Notes under the pieces: generated by a model
What the model was told of the DNA's origin: nothing
Databases searched by the model: none
What the model saw: only the letters and a program-made list of their open reading frames with translations
In this document: piece after piece, positions 44,654 through 53,374 of the stretch
Layout: each line of letters opens with the position of its first letter
Numbering within the stretch: the stretch's first letter is position 1
Assembly (NCBI GenBank): GCA_963828015.1
Contig: CAWHCD010000004.1
Span: 1 to 64,000, forward strand
From: CAVPUA01 sp963828015
Lineage (GTDB): Bacteria; Actinomycetota; Actinomycetes; Mycobacteriales; Jatrophihabitantaceae
DNA: 64,000 bases
Direction: 5' to 3'
Translations under genes and position numbers: made by a program

Positions 44654-45609
44654 CCGGCGAGCAGGCGGCGACGGGCGACCTCGCTCAAGGTGACGGCCGC
44701 GGCCACCGAGGCGTTCAGCGACTCGGCCGGTCCGGCCATCGGGATCGAGACGGTCAGGTCGCAGGTGGCCGCGACCAGCCGCGACAGTCCCTTGCCCTCG
44801 GAGCCGACCACCACCACGATCGGGTCGGTGGCGTTGTCGAGTTCGTAGAGCGAGGTGTCGCCGTCAGCGGCCAGGCCCAGGACGAAGAAGTTGGCCTGCT
44901 GGCAGGCCTTGAGCGCCCGGGTCAGGTTGGTGACCTGGGCGATCGAGGTGCTGGCCGCGGTGCCCGCCGACGTACGCCAGGCGGCGGCGTTCATGCCGGC
45001 CGCGCGGCGTTCGGGCACGATCAACCCCTGCGCGCCGAAAGCGACGGCCGAGCGGATCACCGCACCCAGGTTGCGCGGATCGGTGACCCCGTCGAGCGCC
45101 ACGATCAGCGGCGCGCTCGTGGAGTGAGCCGCCGCTTCGATCAGGTCATCGAGTTCGGTGTACTGGAAAGGCGGAACCTGCAGGGCAATTCCCTGATGCA
45201 GCAGGCCACCGGTCATGCGATCGAGCTCGGCCCGGCTCACTTCGAGCAGCGCCAGACCTCGATCACCGGCGGCCCGGACCGACTCGGTGATCCGCTCGTC
45301 CGGGTCCAGTCCCATCGCGACGTAGAGGGCCGTGGCCGGGATGCGCGCGCGCAGGGCCTCGGCGACCGGGTTACGTCCGACCAGCAGTTCGGCGGCGTCG
45401 CGCGGCTTGCTCGAGCCCCGTCCCCGCGAGGCGGGGGCGTCGCGTTTGGCGGCCGCCGCTCGGCGCTTGGCCGGATGCCCGGTGCGCTCCTCGGCCCGCG
45501 GGGTCGGCCCCCGGCCTTCGAGCTTCTGGGCCCGTTGCCCGCCGGAGCCGACCTGCGCGCCCTTCTTCGACTTGCGCACCGCGCCCTGGCGCGAGGAATT
45601 GCCTGCCAT
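44650..45609 (-). CDS. rlmB: 23S rRNA 2'-O-methyltransferase (RlmB/TrmH family)
   Basis: A 319-residue SpoU-type knotted methyltransferase that methylates a guanosine ribose in 23S rRNA. The first 75 residues are a basic, disordered extension (Arg/Lys/Gly/Ser), common in actinobacteria. Then come LLVGRNPVAEALRA, ALDGVTDPRNLGAVIRSAVAFGA (motif 1), VVVGSEGKGLSRLV (motif 2) and IPMAGPAESLNASVAAAVTL (motif 3). It starts two bases after the cysS stop on the same strand, as in the mycobacterial cysS-Rv3579c pair. ATG 45609 is used. Confidence 0.93.
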   Translation of the reverse strand: MAGNSSRQGAVRKSKKGAQVGSGGQRAQKLEGRGPTPRAEERTGHPAKRRAAAAKRDAPASRGRGSSKPRDAAELLVGRNPVAEALRARIPATALYVAMGLDPDERITESVRAAGDRGLALLEVSRAELDRMTGGLLHQGIALQVPPFQYTELDDLIEAAAHSTSAPLIVALDGVTDPRNLGAVIRSAVAFGAQGLIVPERRAAGMNAAAWRTSAGTAASTSIAQVTNLTRALKACQQANFFVLGLAADGDTSLYELDNATDPIVVVVGSEGKGLSRLVAATCDLTVSIPMAGPAESLNASVAAAVTLSEVARRRLLAG

Positions 45610-45611
45610 TA

Positions 45612-46997
45612 CTAGCCTCTCAGCGTCCATCGGGGTCCATCGGGGGTGTCCTCGACGAGGACACCGGCCTGCAGGAGTTGATCGCGGATCGCGTCCGCGG
45701 CGGCGAAGTCCTTGCGCGCCCGCGCCGCGGTGCGCTGTTCGAGGGCGACCTGCACGAGCCCGTCGATGACCGGCGTCAGATCCGAGCCCGTCTGGGTCCA
45801 TTGGTCGGGGTGCAGACCGAGGACCCGCAACATCGCGACCACCTCGGCGTGGGCGCGGGCACCGGCGTCGGTGTCGCCGGCGTCAAGGGCGCTGTTGCCG
45901 TCGCGCACGGTGTCGAACAGGACGGCCAGGGCGGCCGGGACGGCCAGGTCGTCGTCCATCGCCGCCGCGAACGCGACCGGCACCGCGGCTTGGCCTTCGG
46001 CGTCGCTGCGGCCGGCCCGCTCGAGAAAGTTCTCGATCCGGCGATAGGTGGTCGCCGCCTCGTCCAGGGCGGCCGGACTGAACTCGATGTGCGAGCGGTA
46101 ATGCGCCGCCCCCAGGTAGTAGCGCACCTCGACCGGCCGCCAATGCTTGACGATCTCGTCGACCAACAGCGAATTGCCCAGTGATTTGGACATTTTCTCT
46201 CCGCCGATGGTCAACCAGGCGTTGTGCAACCAGTAGCGGGCGAACGGGTCGCCGGCGCCGACCGACTGGGCGATCTCGTTCTCGTGATGCGGGAAGATCA
46301 GGTCGAGCCCGCCGCCGTGGATGTCGAAGCTGGCCCCGAGGTAGCGCCCGGCCATGGCCGAGCACTCCAGGTGCCACCCCGGGCGCCCGCGGCCCCACGG
46401 CGTGTCCCAGGAGGCCGTACTCGGCTCGCCGGCCTTGATCCCCTTCCACAAGGCGAAGTCCAGCAGGTCGCGCTTGCGCGATTCCCCGTCGGTGTCGCCG
46501 GCCGGATGCATCTGGGTGATCTTCTGCCCGGACAGGGAGCCATAGGGGGCGAACGTGCGCACCGCGAAGTAGACATCACCGCCAGCGGCGTAGGCGTGCC
46601 CGGAATCGATCAGTCGCTGCATCAGCACGATCATCTCGGGTACGTGCCCGGTGGCGCGCGGCTCGTAGGTCGGGGGCAGGCAGCCCAAGGTGTCGTAGGC
46701 GCGGGTGAACGCCGCCTCGTTGATCGACGCCCAAGCCCACCATTCGACGCCGGCCTCGGCCGACTTGGCCAGAATCTTGTCGTCGATATCGGTGACGTTG
46801 CGAATGAAGGTGACGTCGACGCCGTTGTAGGTGAGCCAGCGGCGCAGGATGTCGAAGTTGACCCCGCTGCGGATGTGGCCGATGTGCGGCGGAGCCTGCA
46901 CGGTCGCACCGCACAGATATATCGACGCCTTACCCTCGTGCAGCGGTTCGAAGCGCCGCAGCGACCGCGTCGCGGAGTCGTGTAGGTGCAGCGTCAC
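45612..46997 (-). CDS. cysS: Cysteinyl-tRNA synthetase
   Basis: Class I synthetase that charges tRNA-Cys. The 461 residues show YLCGATVQAPPHIGHIRSGVNFDILRRWL (zinc Cys and HIGH), RNVTDIDDKI, PGWHLECSAMAGRYLG with the second zinc Cys, GGGLDLIFPHHENEIAQS and GEKMSKSLGNSL (KMSKS), ending with the DALR domain. The second half of the signature, VQAPPHIGH, has Q where many have Y or P. The start is GTG 46997. rlmB follows immediately. In mycobacteria ispF is the next gene upstream; here three foreign-looking genes separate them. Confidence 0.95.
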   Translation of the reverse strand: MTLHLHDSATRSLRRFEPLHEGKASIYLCGATVQAPPHIGHIRSGVNFDILRRWLTYNGVDVTFIRNVTDIDDKILAKSAEAGVEWWAWASINEAAFTRAYDTLGCLPPTYEPRATGHVPEMIVLMQRLIDSGHAYAAGGDVYFAVRTFAPYGSLSGQKITQMHPAGDTDGESRKRDLLDFALWKGIKAGEPSTASWDTPWGRGRPGWHLECSAMAGRYLGASFDIHGGGLDLIFPHHENEIAQSVGAGDPFARYWLHNAWLTIGGEKMSKSLGNSLLVDEIVKHWRPVEVRYYLGAAHYRSHIEFSPAALDEAATTYRRIENFLERAGRSDAEGQAAVPVAFAAAMDDDLAVPAALAVLFDTVRDGNSALDAGDTDAGARAHAEVVAMLRVLGLHPDQWTQTGSDLTPVIDGLVQVALEQRTAARARKDFAAADAIRDQLLQAGVLVEDTPDGPRWTLRG

Positions 46998-47035
46998 CGC
47001 GCCAGTCTACGGAGGTCGCGGCTAGCGTTCTGGTC

Positions 47036-48139
47036 ATGTCCCTGCGTCCAGAGTCCATCGTCGTCGCGGCCGGTCGCCCGGACCGTTCGCCGCAGGCTCC
47101 GCTGAACGTGCCGATCGTGCTGACGGCGCCGTTTCAGCACGGCCCCGACGACAACCACTACGCCCGGCAGGCCGGCACCGACACGATCCGGGCATTCGAG
47201 GATGCACTCGGCGCGCTCGAGGGTGGAACGGCGCTGGCGTTCGCCTCCGGCATGGCCGCGACGAGCGCGGTGGTCGAAGGCCGGGCCGCGGGCACGGTCG
47301 CCGTCGTCCCGTCGTCGGGCTATGCCGGGACGATCTCGCTGTTCGCCGACCAGCAGGCGCTGGGCAAGATGGAGGTCCGCCCGGTCGACATCACCTCGAA
47401 CGAGGCCGTGCTGGCCGCGTTGCCCGGCGCATCCCTGCTATGGCTGGAGACGACGACCAACCCGTTGATCGGCGTGGTCGACGTCCCGACGCTGGCGGCG
47501 GCGGCCCACGCTCAGGGCGCTGTGGTCGTCGTCGACGCCACCTTCTCGACTCCACTGCTCTCGCGCCCGCTCGAGCAGGGCGCCGACGTCGTCATGCACT
47601 CGGCCACGAAGTACCTGTCGGGGCATTCAGATCTGTTGATGGGTGCCCTCGTCACCCGATCGGAGCAACACTGCGCGGCGCTGCGAACCCGACGCGACAT
47701 CACCGGCGCGATCCCTGGTGCGCTCGAGTCCTATCTGGCCCTGCGCGGGTTGCGCACCCTCGCGCTGCGGATGGAACGGGCGCAGGCCAACGCTCTGGAG
47801 CTGGCCCGGCGCCTGGATGCCCACGCCGCCGTCGTCCGGGTGCGCTACCCCGGGCTGGAGCACGACCCGGGACACGGACGGGCGCTGGCGCTGCACGACG
47901 GGTTCGGGGCCATGCTCAGTTTCGAGGTGGGCTCGGTCGAGCACGCCGATCAGGTCTGTCGACGGGTGCGACTGATCAGCCACGCGACCAGCCTGGGCGG
48001 GGTGGAGTCGCTCATCGAGCGCCGGGCCATGCACGCGATCGACGCCGCTTCGGGGACCCCGCCGCAGTTGTTGCGGCTCTCGGTCGGCATCGAACACGTC
48101 GAGGACCTCTGGGACGATCTTGCCCACGCCTTGGGCTAG
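47036..48139 (+). CDS. Trans-sulfuration PLP enzyme (cystathionine gamma-synthase/lyase-like)
   Basis: A 367-residue fold-type-I PLP enzyme. The Schiff-base Lys is in HSATKYLSGHSDLLMG, the cofactor Tyr/Arg are in DDNHYARQAGTDT, and the PLP Asp is in VVVVDATFSTPLLSRPLEQGADVV. The C-terminal SHATSLGGVESLIERR is diagnostic of the group. It may make or break cystathionine, or act as a methionine gamma-lyase; the sequence alone does not decide. It is divergent from cysS and shares its CTAG stop with a convergent MarR gene. It begins the island between cysS and ispF. Confidence 0.9.
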   Translation: MSLRPESIVVAAGRPDRSPQAPLNVPIVLTAPFQHGPDDNHYARQAGTDTIRAFEDALGALEGGTALAFASGMAATSAVVEGRAAGTVAVVPSSGYAGTISLFADQQALGKMEVRPVDITSNEAVLAALPGASLLWLETTTNPLIGVVDVPTLAAAAHAQGAVVVVDATFSTPLLSRPLEQGADVVMHSATKYLSGHSDLLMGALVTRSEQHCAALRTRRDITGAIPGALESYLALRGLRTLALRMERAQANALELARRLDAHAAVVRVRYPGLEHDPGHGRALALHDGFGAMLSFEVGSVEHADQVCRRVRLISHATSLGGVESLIERRAMHAIDAASGTPPQLLRLSVGIEHVEDLWDDLAHALG

Positions 48140-48612
48140 TTCGGGGCTTCGCGGGAAGCCGGTAGGTGTTCGGTCAGCAGCTCGAGAGAGCGGTGCAGCT
48201 GGTCGAATCGGCGCGGCCCCAGGATCTCTGCGATCCGCTGCTGGGCTGCTCCTGCCGCAGCGTAGATCGTCTGTTCGAGCATCCGCCCCTTGGGAGTAAG
48301 TCGGATCACGCGAGCTCTTCCATCGGCCGAATCGGCGACGCGCGAGAGGTACCCGTGTTGTTCCAGGTGCGCGAGCAGATCGTTGACCGACTGTTTCGTG
48401 ATCCCCACCCGGTCGGCGAGCTGGCTTGGACGTAGTCCCTCCAGGCCCGGATAGCGCCAGAGCCCGACGTGCGCGGCGTTCAGATCGTCGTATCCCGCTG
48501 CGACGACGCTCGCATACAACTGATCGCGCACCCACTGCCAAACGACGCCCAACCGGGCGCCCAGGTACGGCCTTCTTTCGCCGGTGAGCTGGTCCAAGGA
48601 ATCGCTTGACAC
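48136..48612 (-). CDS. MarR-family transcriptional regulator
   Basis: A 158-residue winged-helix regulator; helix-turn-helix LRPSQLADRVGITKQSVNDLLAHLEQHGYLSRVADSADGRARVIRLTPKG at about residues 60-109, followed by a helical dimer tail (RMLEQTIYAAAGAAQQRIAEIL). It is divergent from the cupin gene, with a palindromic GTAAGG site in the gap overlapping a promoter, so the cupin gene and itself are likely targets. The stop codon overlaps that of the PLP gene in CTAG. The ligand is unknown. Confidence 0.9.
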   Translation of the reverse strand: MSSDSLDQLTGERRPYLGARLGVVWQWVRDQLYASVVAAGYDDLNAAHVGLWRYPGLEGLRPSQLADRVGITKQSVNDLLAHLEQHGYLSRVADSADGRARVIRLTPKGRMLEQTIYAAAGAAQQRIAEILGPRRFDQLHRSLELLTEHLPASREAPN

Positions 48613-48647
48613 ACTCGTAAGGATACCTTACTTTCTAGATCGTAAGG
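48606..48647 (+). promoter_or_regulatory. Promoter of the cupin gene with overlapping MarR-type operator
   Basis: TTGACA (48606-48611) and TACTTT (48629-48634) with a 17-base spacer form a promoter toward the cupin gene. The palindrome GTAAGG-ATA-CCTTAC (48617-48631) covers the spacer and the -10 region, and a third GTAAGG half lies at 48641-48646. A repressor bound there would block polymerase; the divergent MarR is the obvious candidate. Confidence 0.6.
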
Positions 48648-48698
48648 GCGCCTGACTACCGATCTGGGAGGCAGGTATCGAACCGAGAGGTGGCCGAA

Positions 48699-49211
48699 AT
48701 GACGACAGCAGTTGTTGACTCCCCCGAGAACGAACAAGCCACGGCGTGGTGGTTCCTCGACACCCTGGTCGTTGAGCACCGCTGCGCACCCGGCATGGAC
48801 ACTGTCGTGCTCGAGATGACCTTGCCAGTCGGCTCAGCACCCCCGCTGCACGTCCACGACCACCTCGACGACACTTGGTACATCCTCGAGGGCGAGATGG
48901 TCCTCTGCTGCGGCGACGACGAGCGGGTGGTCGGAGCTGGGCACTGGGTCTCGATGCCGCGCGGCGTGCCGCACGCGTTCCGAGTAGTCGGTGAACGCGA
49001 GGCGCGGATCCTGCTCGTCCATGACAATGCGAGCTTCCGCGACCTAATCCGCGACCTCGGCGCTCCAGCTACGGCGCGGGCCGTGCCGAGCCAGCCGGCC
49101 TTTCCGCCGATGGAGGAACTAGCGCGCATCGCTGCCTCCCATGACCTCAGACCGGTCGGGCCGCCGATGAGCGCCGAACACAGCGACAAGGTCCTGGCCG
49201 GCAGCAGCTGA
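48699..49211 (+). CDS. Cupin-domain protein
   Basis: A 170-residue single-domain beta-barrel. The first metal motif is PPLHVHDHLDDTWYILEGEM (H-x-H-x-x-x-x-x-E, about residues 45-65) and the second is GVPHAFRV (His), so a metal site is complete. Function could be a quercetin-2,3-dioxygenase-type oxygenase or a small-molecule isomerase; no substrate is evident. ATG 48699 is used because GTG 48690 lies against the ribosome-binding region. It is controlled from the promoter/operator shared with the MarR gene. Confidence 0.88.
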   Translation: MTTAVVDSPENEQATAWWFLDTLVVEHRCAPGMDTVVLEMTLPVGSAPPLHVHDHLDDTWYILEGEMVLCCGDDERVVGAGHWVSMPRGVPHAFRVVGEREARILLVHDNASFRDLIRDLGAPATARAVPSQPAFPPMEELARIAASHDLRPVGPPMSAEHSDKVLAGSS

Positions 49212-49275
49212 TCGAAGGCTCAGGACGAGACGAGCCGGACAGCCGATCGATCTGTCGACGTGCGCCCTCAACGAT

Positions 49276-49764
49276 CTATCCGAGACGTTGTCCTTGACTC
49301 TCCAGAGGTCGGAGGAGGGCGTTGGCGACGGCGGCGATTCCCTCGCCGCGCCCGGTGAGGCCCAACCCGTCCGTGGTCGTCCCGCTGACGGAGACCGGAC
49401 CGCCCACCGCGGCCGAGAGCGCGTCCTGCGCCTCGACTCGGCGGCGCCCGACCTTGGGCGCATTACCGATCACCTGCACGGCGACGTTGCCGACGACCCA
49501 CCCGGCGTCGGTGATCAGCCGGGCCACCTCGCGCAACAGGGTCTCCCCCGAGGCGCCGGCCCAACGCGGATCGGCGGTGCCGAACACCGCCCCCAGATCA
49601 CCCAGCCCCGCGGCCGACAACAGCGCATCGCAGATCGCGTGCGCGGCCACGTCGCCGTCGGAATGTCCCGAGCAACCGTCGACGCCGTCCCACAGCAGGC
49701 CGGCGATCCAGCAGGGCCGGCCGACCTCGATGGGATGCACGTCGACCCCGATGCCCACCCTCAT
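49276..49764 (-). CDS. ispF: 2-C-methyl-D-erythritol 2,4-cyclodiphosphate synthase
   Basis: Fifth step of the MEP isoprenoid pathway: cyclises CDP-methylerythritol 2-phosphate with release of CMP. The 162 residues begin RVGIGVDVHPIE (metal Asp and His), then GHSDGDVAAHAICDALLSAAGLGDLG with the third metal His, and close with SVSGTTTDGLGLTGRGEGIAAVANALL. The start ATG overlaps the ispD stop by four bases, so the pair is translationally coupled, as in many actinobacteria. The gene is complete. Confidence 0.96.
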   Translation of the reverse strand: MRVGIGVDVHPIEVGRPCWIAGLLWDGVDGCSGHSDGDVAAHAICDALLSAAGLGDLGAVFGTADPRWAGASGETLLREVARLITDAGWVVGNVAVQVIGNAPKVGRRRVEAQDALSAAVGGPVSVSGTTTDGLGLTGRGEGIAAVANALLRPLESQGQRLG

Positions 49765-50414
49765 CGCAGCGACTCATCGGCCAGGGTGGCAGCGATCCGC
49801 AGATCCCAGGGCGTGGTGATCTTGAAGGACTCATCCGCCCCGGCCACCACCGCGACCTCGACCCCCATGCGTTCCACCATGGAGGCATCATCGCTGGCCG
49901 GACCGCCGAGGGCATGAGCCGCCAGCAGCACCGACCGCGAGAAACCCTGCGGGGTCTGCACGGCCCGCAGCGCCGACCGGTCCACCGTCTCGACGACGAC
50001 GTCCTCGAACACCCGCTTGATCGTGTCGATGACCGGCACGACGGGAATGACCGCGACCGCGCCGCCCAGCAGGGCCTGGATCACCCGCGAGATCACCGCC
50101 GCCGGCACGAAGGGGCGCGCGGCGTCGTGCACGAGCACGAAATCGACGTCATCGGCCAGCACCGCCAGCCCGGCCGCGACGGAATCGGTGCGCTCCTGAC
50201 CGCCTTCGACGACCCGCACCGCGCCGGCGGGCACCTGGTCGACCAGGCTCGCCGGGACGACGGCAATCACATCCCGCACGTCGGCATGGGCCGCGAACGC
50301 AGCCATCGAGTGCTCGAGCAGGGTCGCCCCGCGAACCTCGCAGAAGGCCTTCGGCTTGCCCGCGCCCAGGCGCGTTCCCGCGCCGGCGGCAACAAGAATG
50401 GCGGCAACAGTCAT
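49761..50414 (-). CDS. ispD: 2-C-methyl-D-erythritol 4-phosphate cytidylyltransferase
   Basis: Third step of the MEP pathway: joins CTP and methylerythritol phosphate. The 217-residue nucleotidyltransferase has AAILVAAGAGTRLGAGKPKAFCEV (the CTP loop with Arg and Lys), VVEGGQERTDSVAAGL, FVLVHDAARPFVP (metal Asp) and VQTPQGFSRSVLLAAH. It follows carD by 33 bases on the same strand, the mycobacterial carD-ispD-ispF order. No lesion is seen. Confidence 0.95.
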   Translation of the reverse strand: MTVAAILVAAGAGTRLGAGKPKAFCEVRGATLLEHSMAAFAAHADVRDVIAVVPASLVDQVPAGAVRVVEGGQERTDSVAAGLAVLADDVDFVLVHDAARPFVPAAVISRVIQALLGGAVAVIPVVPVIDTIKRVFEDVVVETVDRSALRAVQTPQGFSRSVLLAAHALGGPASDDASMVERMGVEVAVVAGADESFKITTPWDLRIAATLADESLR

Positions 50415-50447
50415 AGGACTGCCGCCGCCAACTCGTCGATCAAATGA

Positions 50448-50942
50448 TCAGGCGACGATTGCTTCTTGCAAAACCTCGTCGAGCACGAGCTCGGCCTTGT
50501 CCTCGTTCGTCCCCTCGGCGAGCGCGAGCTCGCTGACCAGGATCTGACGGGCCTTGGCCAGCATGCGCTTCTCGCCCGCGGACAGCCCGCGGTCCTTGTC
50601 ACGGCGCCAGAGATCGCGCACGACCTCGGCCACCTTGTTCACGTCGCCCGAGGCGAGCTTCTCGCCGTTGGCCTTGTAGCGGCGCGACCAGTTGGTCGGT
50701 TCTTCGGTGTGCGGCGCGCGCAGAACCTCGAAAACCCGGTCGAGGCCTTCCTGGCCGACAACGTCACGAACACCGACAATTTCGGCGTTGTCCGCGGGCA
50801 CAAGGACCGTCAGGTCGCCCTGGGCTACTTTGAGCCGCAGGTACATCCGAGTCTCACCCTTGATCGTGCGTTGTTCGATAGCTTCGATCTTGGCCGCCCC
50901 GTGATGGGGATAGACAACGGTTTCGCCGACCTCAAACGTCAT
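50448..50942 (-). CDS. carD: CarD-type RNA polymerase-binding regulator
   Basis: A 164-residue global regulator that binds the RNA polymerase beta subunit and stabilises open promoter complexes, notably at rRNA promoters. MTFEVGETVVYPHHGAAKIEAIEQRTIKGETRMYLRLKVAQGDLTVLVP forms the Tudor-like polymerase-binding domain, followed by a DNA-binding helical domain (NWSRRYKANGEKLASGDVNKVAEVVRDLWRRDKDRGLSAGEKRMLAKARQIL with its conserved Trp). It is divergent from lpqE, as in mycobacteria, with the promoters within 50943-51104. Confidence 0.96.
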   Translation of the reverse strand: MTFEVGETVVYPHHGAAKIEAIEQRTIKGETRMYLRLKVAQGDLTVLVPADNAEIVGVRDVVGQEGLDRVFEVLRAPHTEEPTNWSRRYKANGEKLASGDVNKVAEVVRDLWRRDKDRGLSAGEKRMLAKARQILVSELALAEGTNEDKAELVLDEVLQEAIVA

Positions 50943-51104
50943 GTGATCGTGCCCCTTTCCACTTTCTCAGGATACCACGGGCTGGCGCGGCCCGGCCGGG
51001 AAAATGTCCGGTTTAGCGACCCGTCGGGAGGCCCTGCGCCAGCGATTTCCGGCCTCGCTAGGCTGTCAAGAACCCGAGCGACGTAGGCACGAGAGGATTT
51101 CGTC

Positions 51105-51833
51105 TTGACCGCACCGAACGGTGAGCAGCGTCCTCGCTCTGCCCGTCGCCCACTGCTGGTCGCGGCCGCTTTGGCGATGGGTGCGGCGCTGGTATTGACC
51201 GGCTGCGCGGACGGACAGCGAGCCGGTACCGCGATCGAGACCCCGGCGATCGACGGCAACGGGGCCAACGCCGGGCACATGGCGATTCGCAACTTCGCCA
51301 TCGCCCCGTCCGACTTCGGCACGCAGTACACCAGCGCCCAACTGCAGGGCGTGCTGGTCAATACGGCGAACACCGATGACCAACTGATCTCGGTGCAGAC
51401 GCCGGCCGCCAAGTCGGTCTCGCTCTACGCCAACACCGCCGCTCAGGCGGCCGAGCAGGCAATCGCCTCGCTGAACGCCGAATCCACCACCGCCGCGGCA
51501 ACTCCGAGCACCTCGGCGAGCGCTTCCGCGTCGGCGTCGGCTTCGGCTTCGGCTTCGGCTTCGGCTTCGGCAAGCGCATCGGCGACCCCGACTCCGGTCA
51601 CCAACGGCACCCTGGACATTCCCGCCGGCGGGACGCTGCAGGTCGGGCCGACCTTCCCGCAGGGCGCGGTGATCCAGCTCAACGACCTGGTCAAGCCGCT
51701 GCAGACCTCGAGCTCGATCACCCTCACCTTCACCTTCAAGCTCGCCGGGCAGGTCACGTTCCGGGTGCAGGTGGCGTTGTCCAGCGCCAGCCCACCGCCG
51801 GTGATCCTGCCCAGCACGGTCGTCTCGGGCTGA
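51105..51833 (+). CDS. lpqE: LpqE-position lipoprotein with a Ser-Ala repeat tract
   Basis: A 242-residue predicted lipoprotein: the signal segment PLLVAAALAMGAALVLTGCAD has a lipobox with Cys at about residue 34. The body has a copper-chaperone PCuAC-like beta-sandwich pattern (IRNFAIAPSDFGTQYTSAQLQGVLVNTANTDDQLISV...GGTLQVGP...VIQLNDLVKPLQTSSSITLTFTF), but the metal-binding Met/His motif is not obvious. A 24-residue run of alternating Ser and Ala (codons 137-160) interrupts the domain. TTG 51105 is the start. It lies between carD and radA as LpqE does in mycobacteria, and the symbol rests on that synteny. Confidence 0.75.
   Translation: MTAPNGEQRPRSARRPLLVAAALAMGAALVLTGCADGQRAGTAIETPAIDGNGANAGHMAIRNFAIAPSDFGTQYTSAQLQGVLVNTANTDDQLISVQTPAAKSVSLYANTAAQAAEQAIASLNAESTTAAATPSTSASASASASASASASASASASASATPTPVTNGTLDIPAGGTLQVGPTFPQGAVIQLNDLVKPLQTSSSITLTFTFKLAGQVTFRVQVALSSASPPPVILPSTVVSG
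51513..51584 (+). repeat. Ser-Ala codon repeat within the lipoprotein gene
   Basis: Twelve consecutive Ser-Ala codon pairs, with a core of nearly perfect TCGGCT hexamers between 51531 and 51571. A hexanucleotide tract changes length in multiples of two residues without breaking the frame. Confidence 0.85.
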
Positions 51834-51869
51834 CACGAAACGTCAGACCGCCCGGCTAGCGTGACCCAC

Positions 51870-53333
51870 GTGGCCAGAGCGAGCACGAAGACGACCGGAC
51901 CAGCCTTTCGCTGCAGCGAATGCGGTGCGACTGCGCTGCAGTGGCAGGGACGCTGCGCCGAATGCCAGGCCTGGGGCACGGTGGCCGAGATCGGGGCGGC
52001 GACCCCGATCGTGTCGACCCGCAACCCGGTCAGCGCCCCGGCCCGGCCGATCGGCGAACTCGATCCGGCCACGGCCCGGGCCCGCCCGACCGGCGTCAGC
52101 GAACTCGACCGCGTCCTGGGCGGCGGGTTGGTCCCCGGCTCGGTCGTGCTGCTCGCCGGCGAACCGGGCGTCGGCAAGTCGACCCTGCTGCTCGAGGTGG
52201 CTCATCGCTATGCCGCCCTGGGCGAGGCGCCGTCGTTGATCATCACCGGCGAGGAGTCGACCGCGCAGGTCCGCCTGCGGGCCGAGCGCACGGGCGCGGT
52301 GCACGCCCAGCTCTACCTGGCCGCCGAGAACGACCTGGGGGCGATCCTGTCCCACGTCGATCAGGTCGAGCCCGGGTTGCTGGTGATCGACTCGGTGCAG
52401 ACGATCTCGACCGCGGCCGTCGATGGCGCCGCGGGCGGGGTACCGCAGATCCGCGCCGTCGCGGCCTCGCTGATCAGCGAGGCCAAGAAGCGCGGCTTGG
52501 CGACCGTGCTGGTCGGTCATGTCACCAAGGACGGTTCGATCGCCGGACCGCGAGTGCTCGAACATCTCGTCGACGTCGTGCTGCACTTCGAGGGTGATCG
52601 GCACTCCTCACTGCGGATCATCCGGGCGACCAAGAACAGGTTCGGGGCCGTCGATGAGATCGGCTGCTTCGAGATGCGCGAGAACGGCATCGCCGGGCTG
52701 GCCGACCCGTCGGGGCTGTTCCTGTCCGAGCGCCCGCATGCCGTGCCGGGCACCTGCGTCACGGTTACCCTGGACGGACGCCGCCCGCTGGTCACCGAGA
52801 TCCAGGCGCTGGTCGCCCGAACCGCGGGGGCGGCACCCCGGCGCTCGGTCAGCGGACTGGACGGCACGCGGGTGGCGATGCTGGTGGCGGCCATCACCGC
52901 CCCGACGAAGTTCGGTTTCTTCGATTGCGACATCTATGCCTCCACCGTCGGCGGCCTGGCCGCGACCGAGCCGGCGGCCGATCTCGCGATCGCGCTCGCA
53001 ATCGCCTCCGCCACGCGGGAACAGCCCCTGGCCCCCACGTTGTGCGCGATCGGCGAGATCTCGCTGTCCGGCGATATTCGTCGGGTAACCGGCCTCGAGC
53101 GGCGCCTGGGCGAAGCGGCCCGCCTCGGCTTTCGCACGGCGCTGGTTCCCGTCGACCGCCTCGCCGACGTGATTCGGCCCGAGATCGCCGGGGTTCGCGT
53201 CCTGCCGGTCGCCACCATCAGCGAGGCCCTGGGGTTGGCGGCGAACCTTCCCGACGACGAACGCGAGCCACGGCGGGCCCCGCTCCGCGCGGTCGATGGG
53301 GGCGCAAGATCGGCGCCCTTACACTGGGCCTAG
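51870..53333 (+). CDS. radA: DNA repair protein RadA (Sms)
   Basis: A recombination helicase/ATPase that extends heteroduplex DNA at recombination forks. The 487 residues hold an N-terminal zinc finger (RCSECGATALQWQGRCAECQAW), a RecA-like core with GEPGVGKSTLL (Walker A), the RadA-specific KNRFG (ATKNRFGAVDEIG) and a Lon-protease-like C-terminal domain (LDGRRPLVTEIQALV...CAIGEISLSGDIRRVTGLERRL). GTG 51870 is preferred; GTG 51861 is possible. It precedes disA by 41 bases on the same strand, a conserved pair. Confidence 0.95.
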   Translation: MARASTKTTGPAFRCSECGATALQWQGRCAECQAWGTVAEIGAATPIVSTRNPVSAPARPIGELDPATARARPTGVSELDRVLGGGLVPGSVVLLAGEPGVGKSTLLLEVAHRYAALGEAPSLIITGEESTAQVRLRAERTGAVHAQLYLAAENDLGAILSHVDQVEPGLLVIDSVQTISTAAVDGAAGGVPQIRAVAASLISEAKKRGLATVLVGHVTKDGSIAGPRVLEHLVDVVLHFEGDRHSSLRIIRATKNRFGAVDEIGCFEMRENGIAGLADPSGLFLSERPHAVPGTCVTVTLDGRRPLVTEIQALVARTAGAAPRRSVSGLDGTRVAMLVAAITAPTKFGFFDCDIYASTVGGLAATEPAADLAIALAIASATREQPLAPTLCAIGEISLSGDIRRVTGLERRLGEAARLGFRTALVPVDRLADVIRPEIAGVRVLPVATISEALGLAANLPDDEREPRRAPLRAVDGGARSAPLHWA

Positions 53334-53374
53334 TTGAGCTGCGGTAGTTCGATCTGCGCGAGGGACGGGATTCG

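Noticed and set aside
50980..51048. Widely spaced inverted repeat (GCTGGCGC / GCGCCAGC) between carD and lpqE
   Set aside because: The arms are 8 bp with about 50 bases between them, which is expected by chance in DNA this rich in G and C.
51513..51584. CRISPR-like or other DNA repeat array
   Set aside because: The repeat is a codon-level Ser-Ala tract inside an open frame with no spacers. No CRISPR array was seen anywhere in the window.
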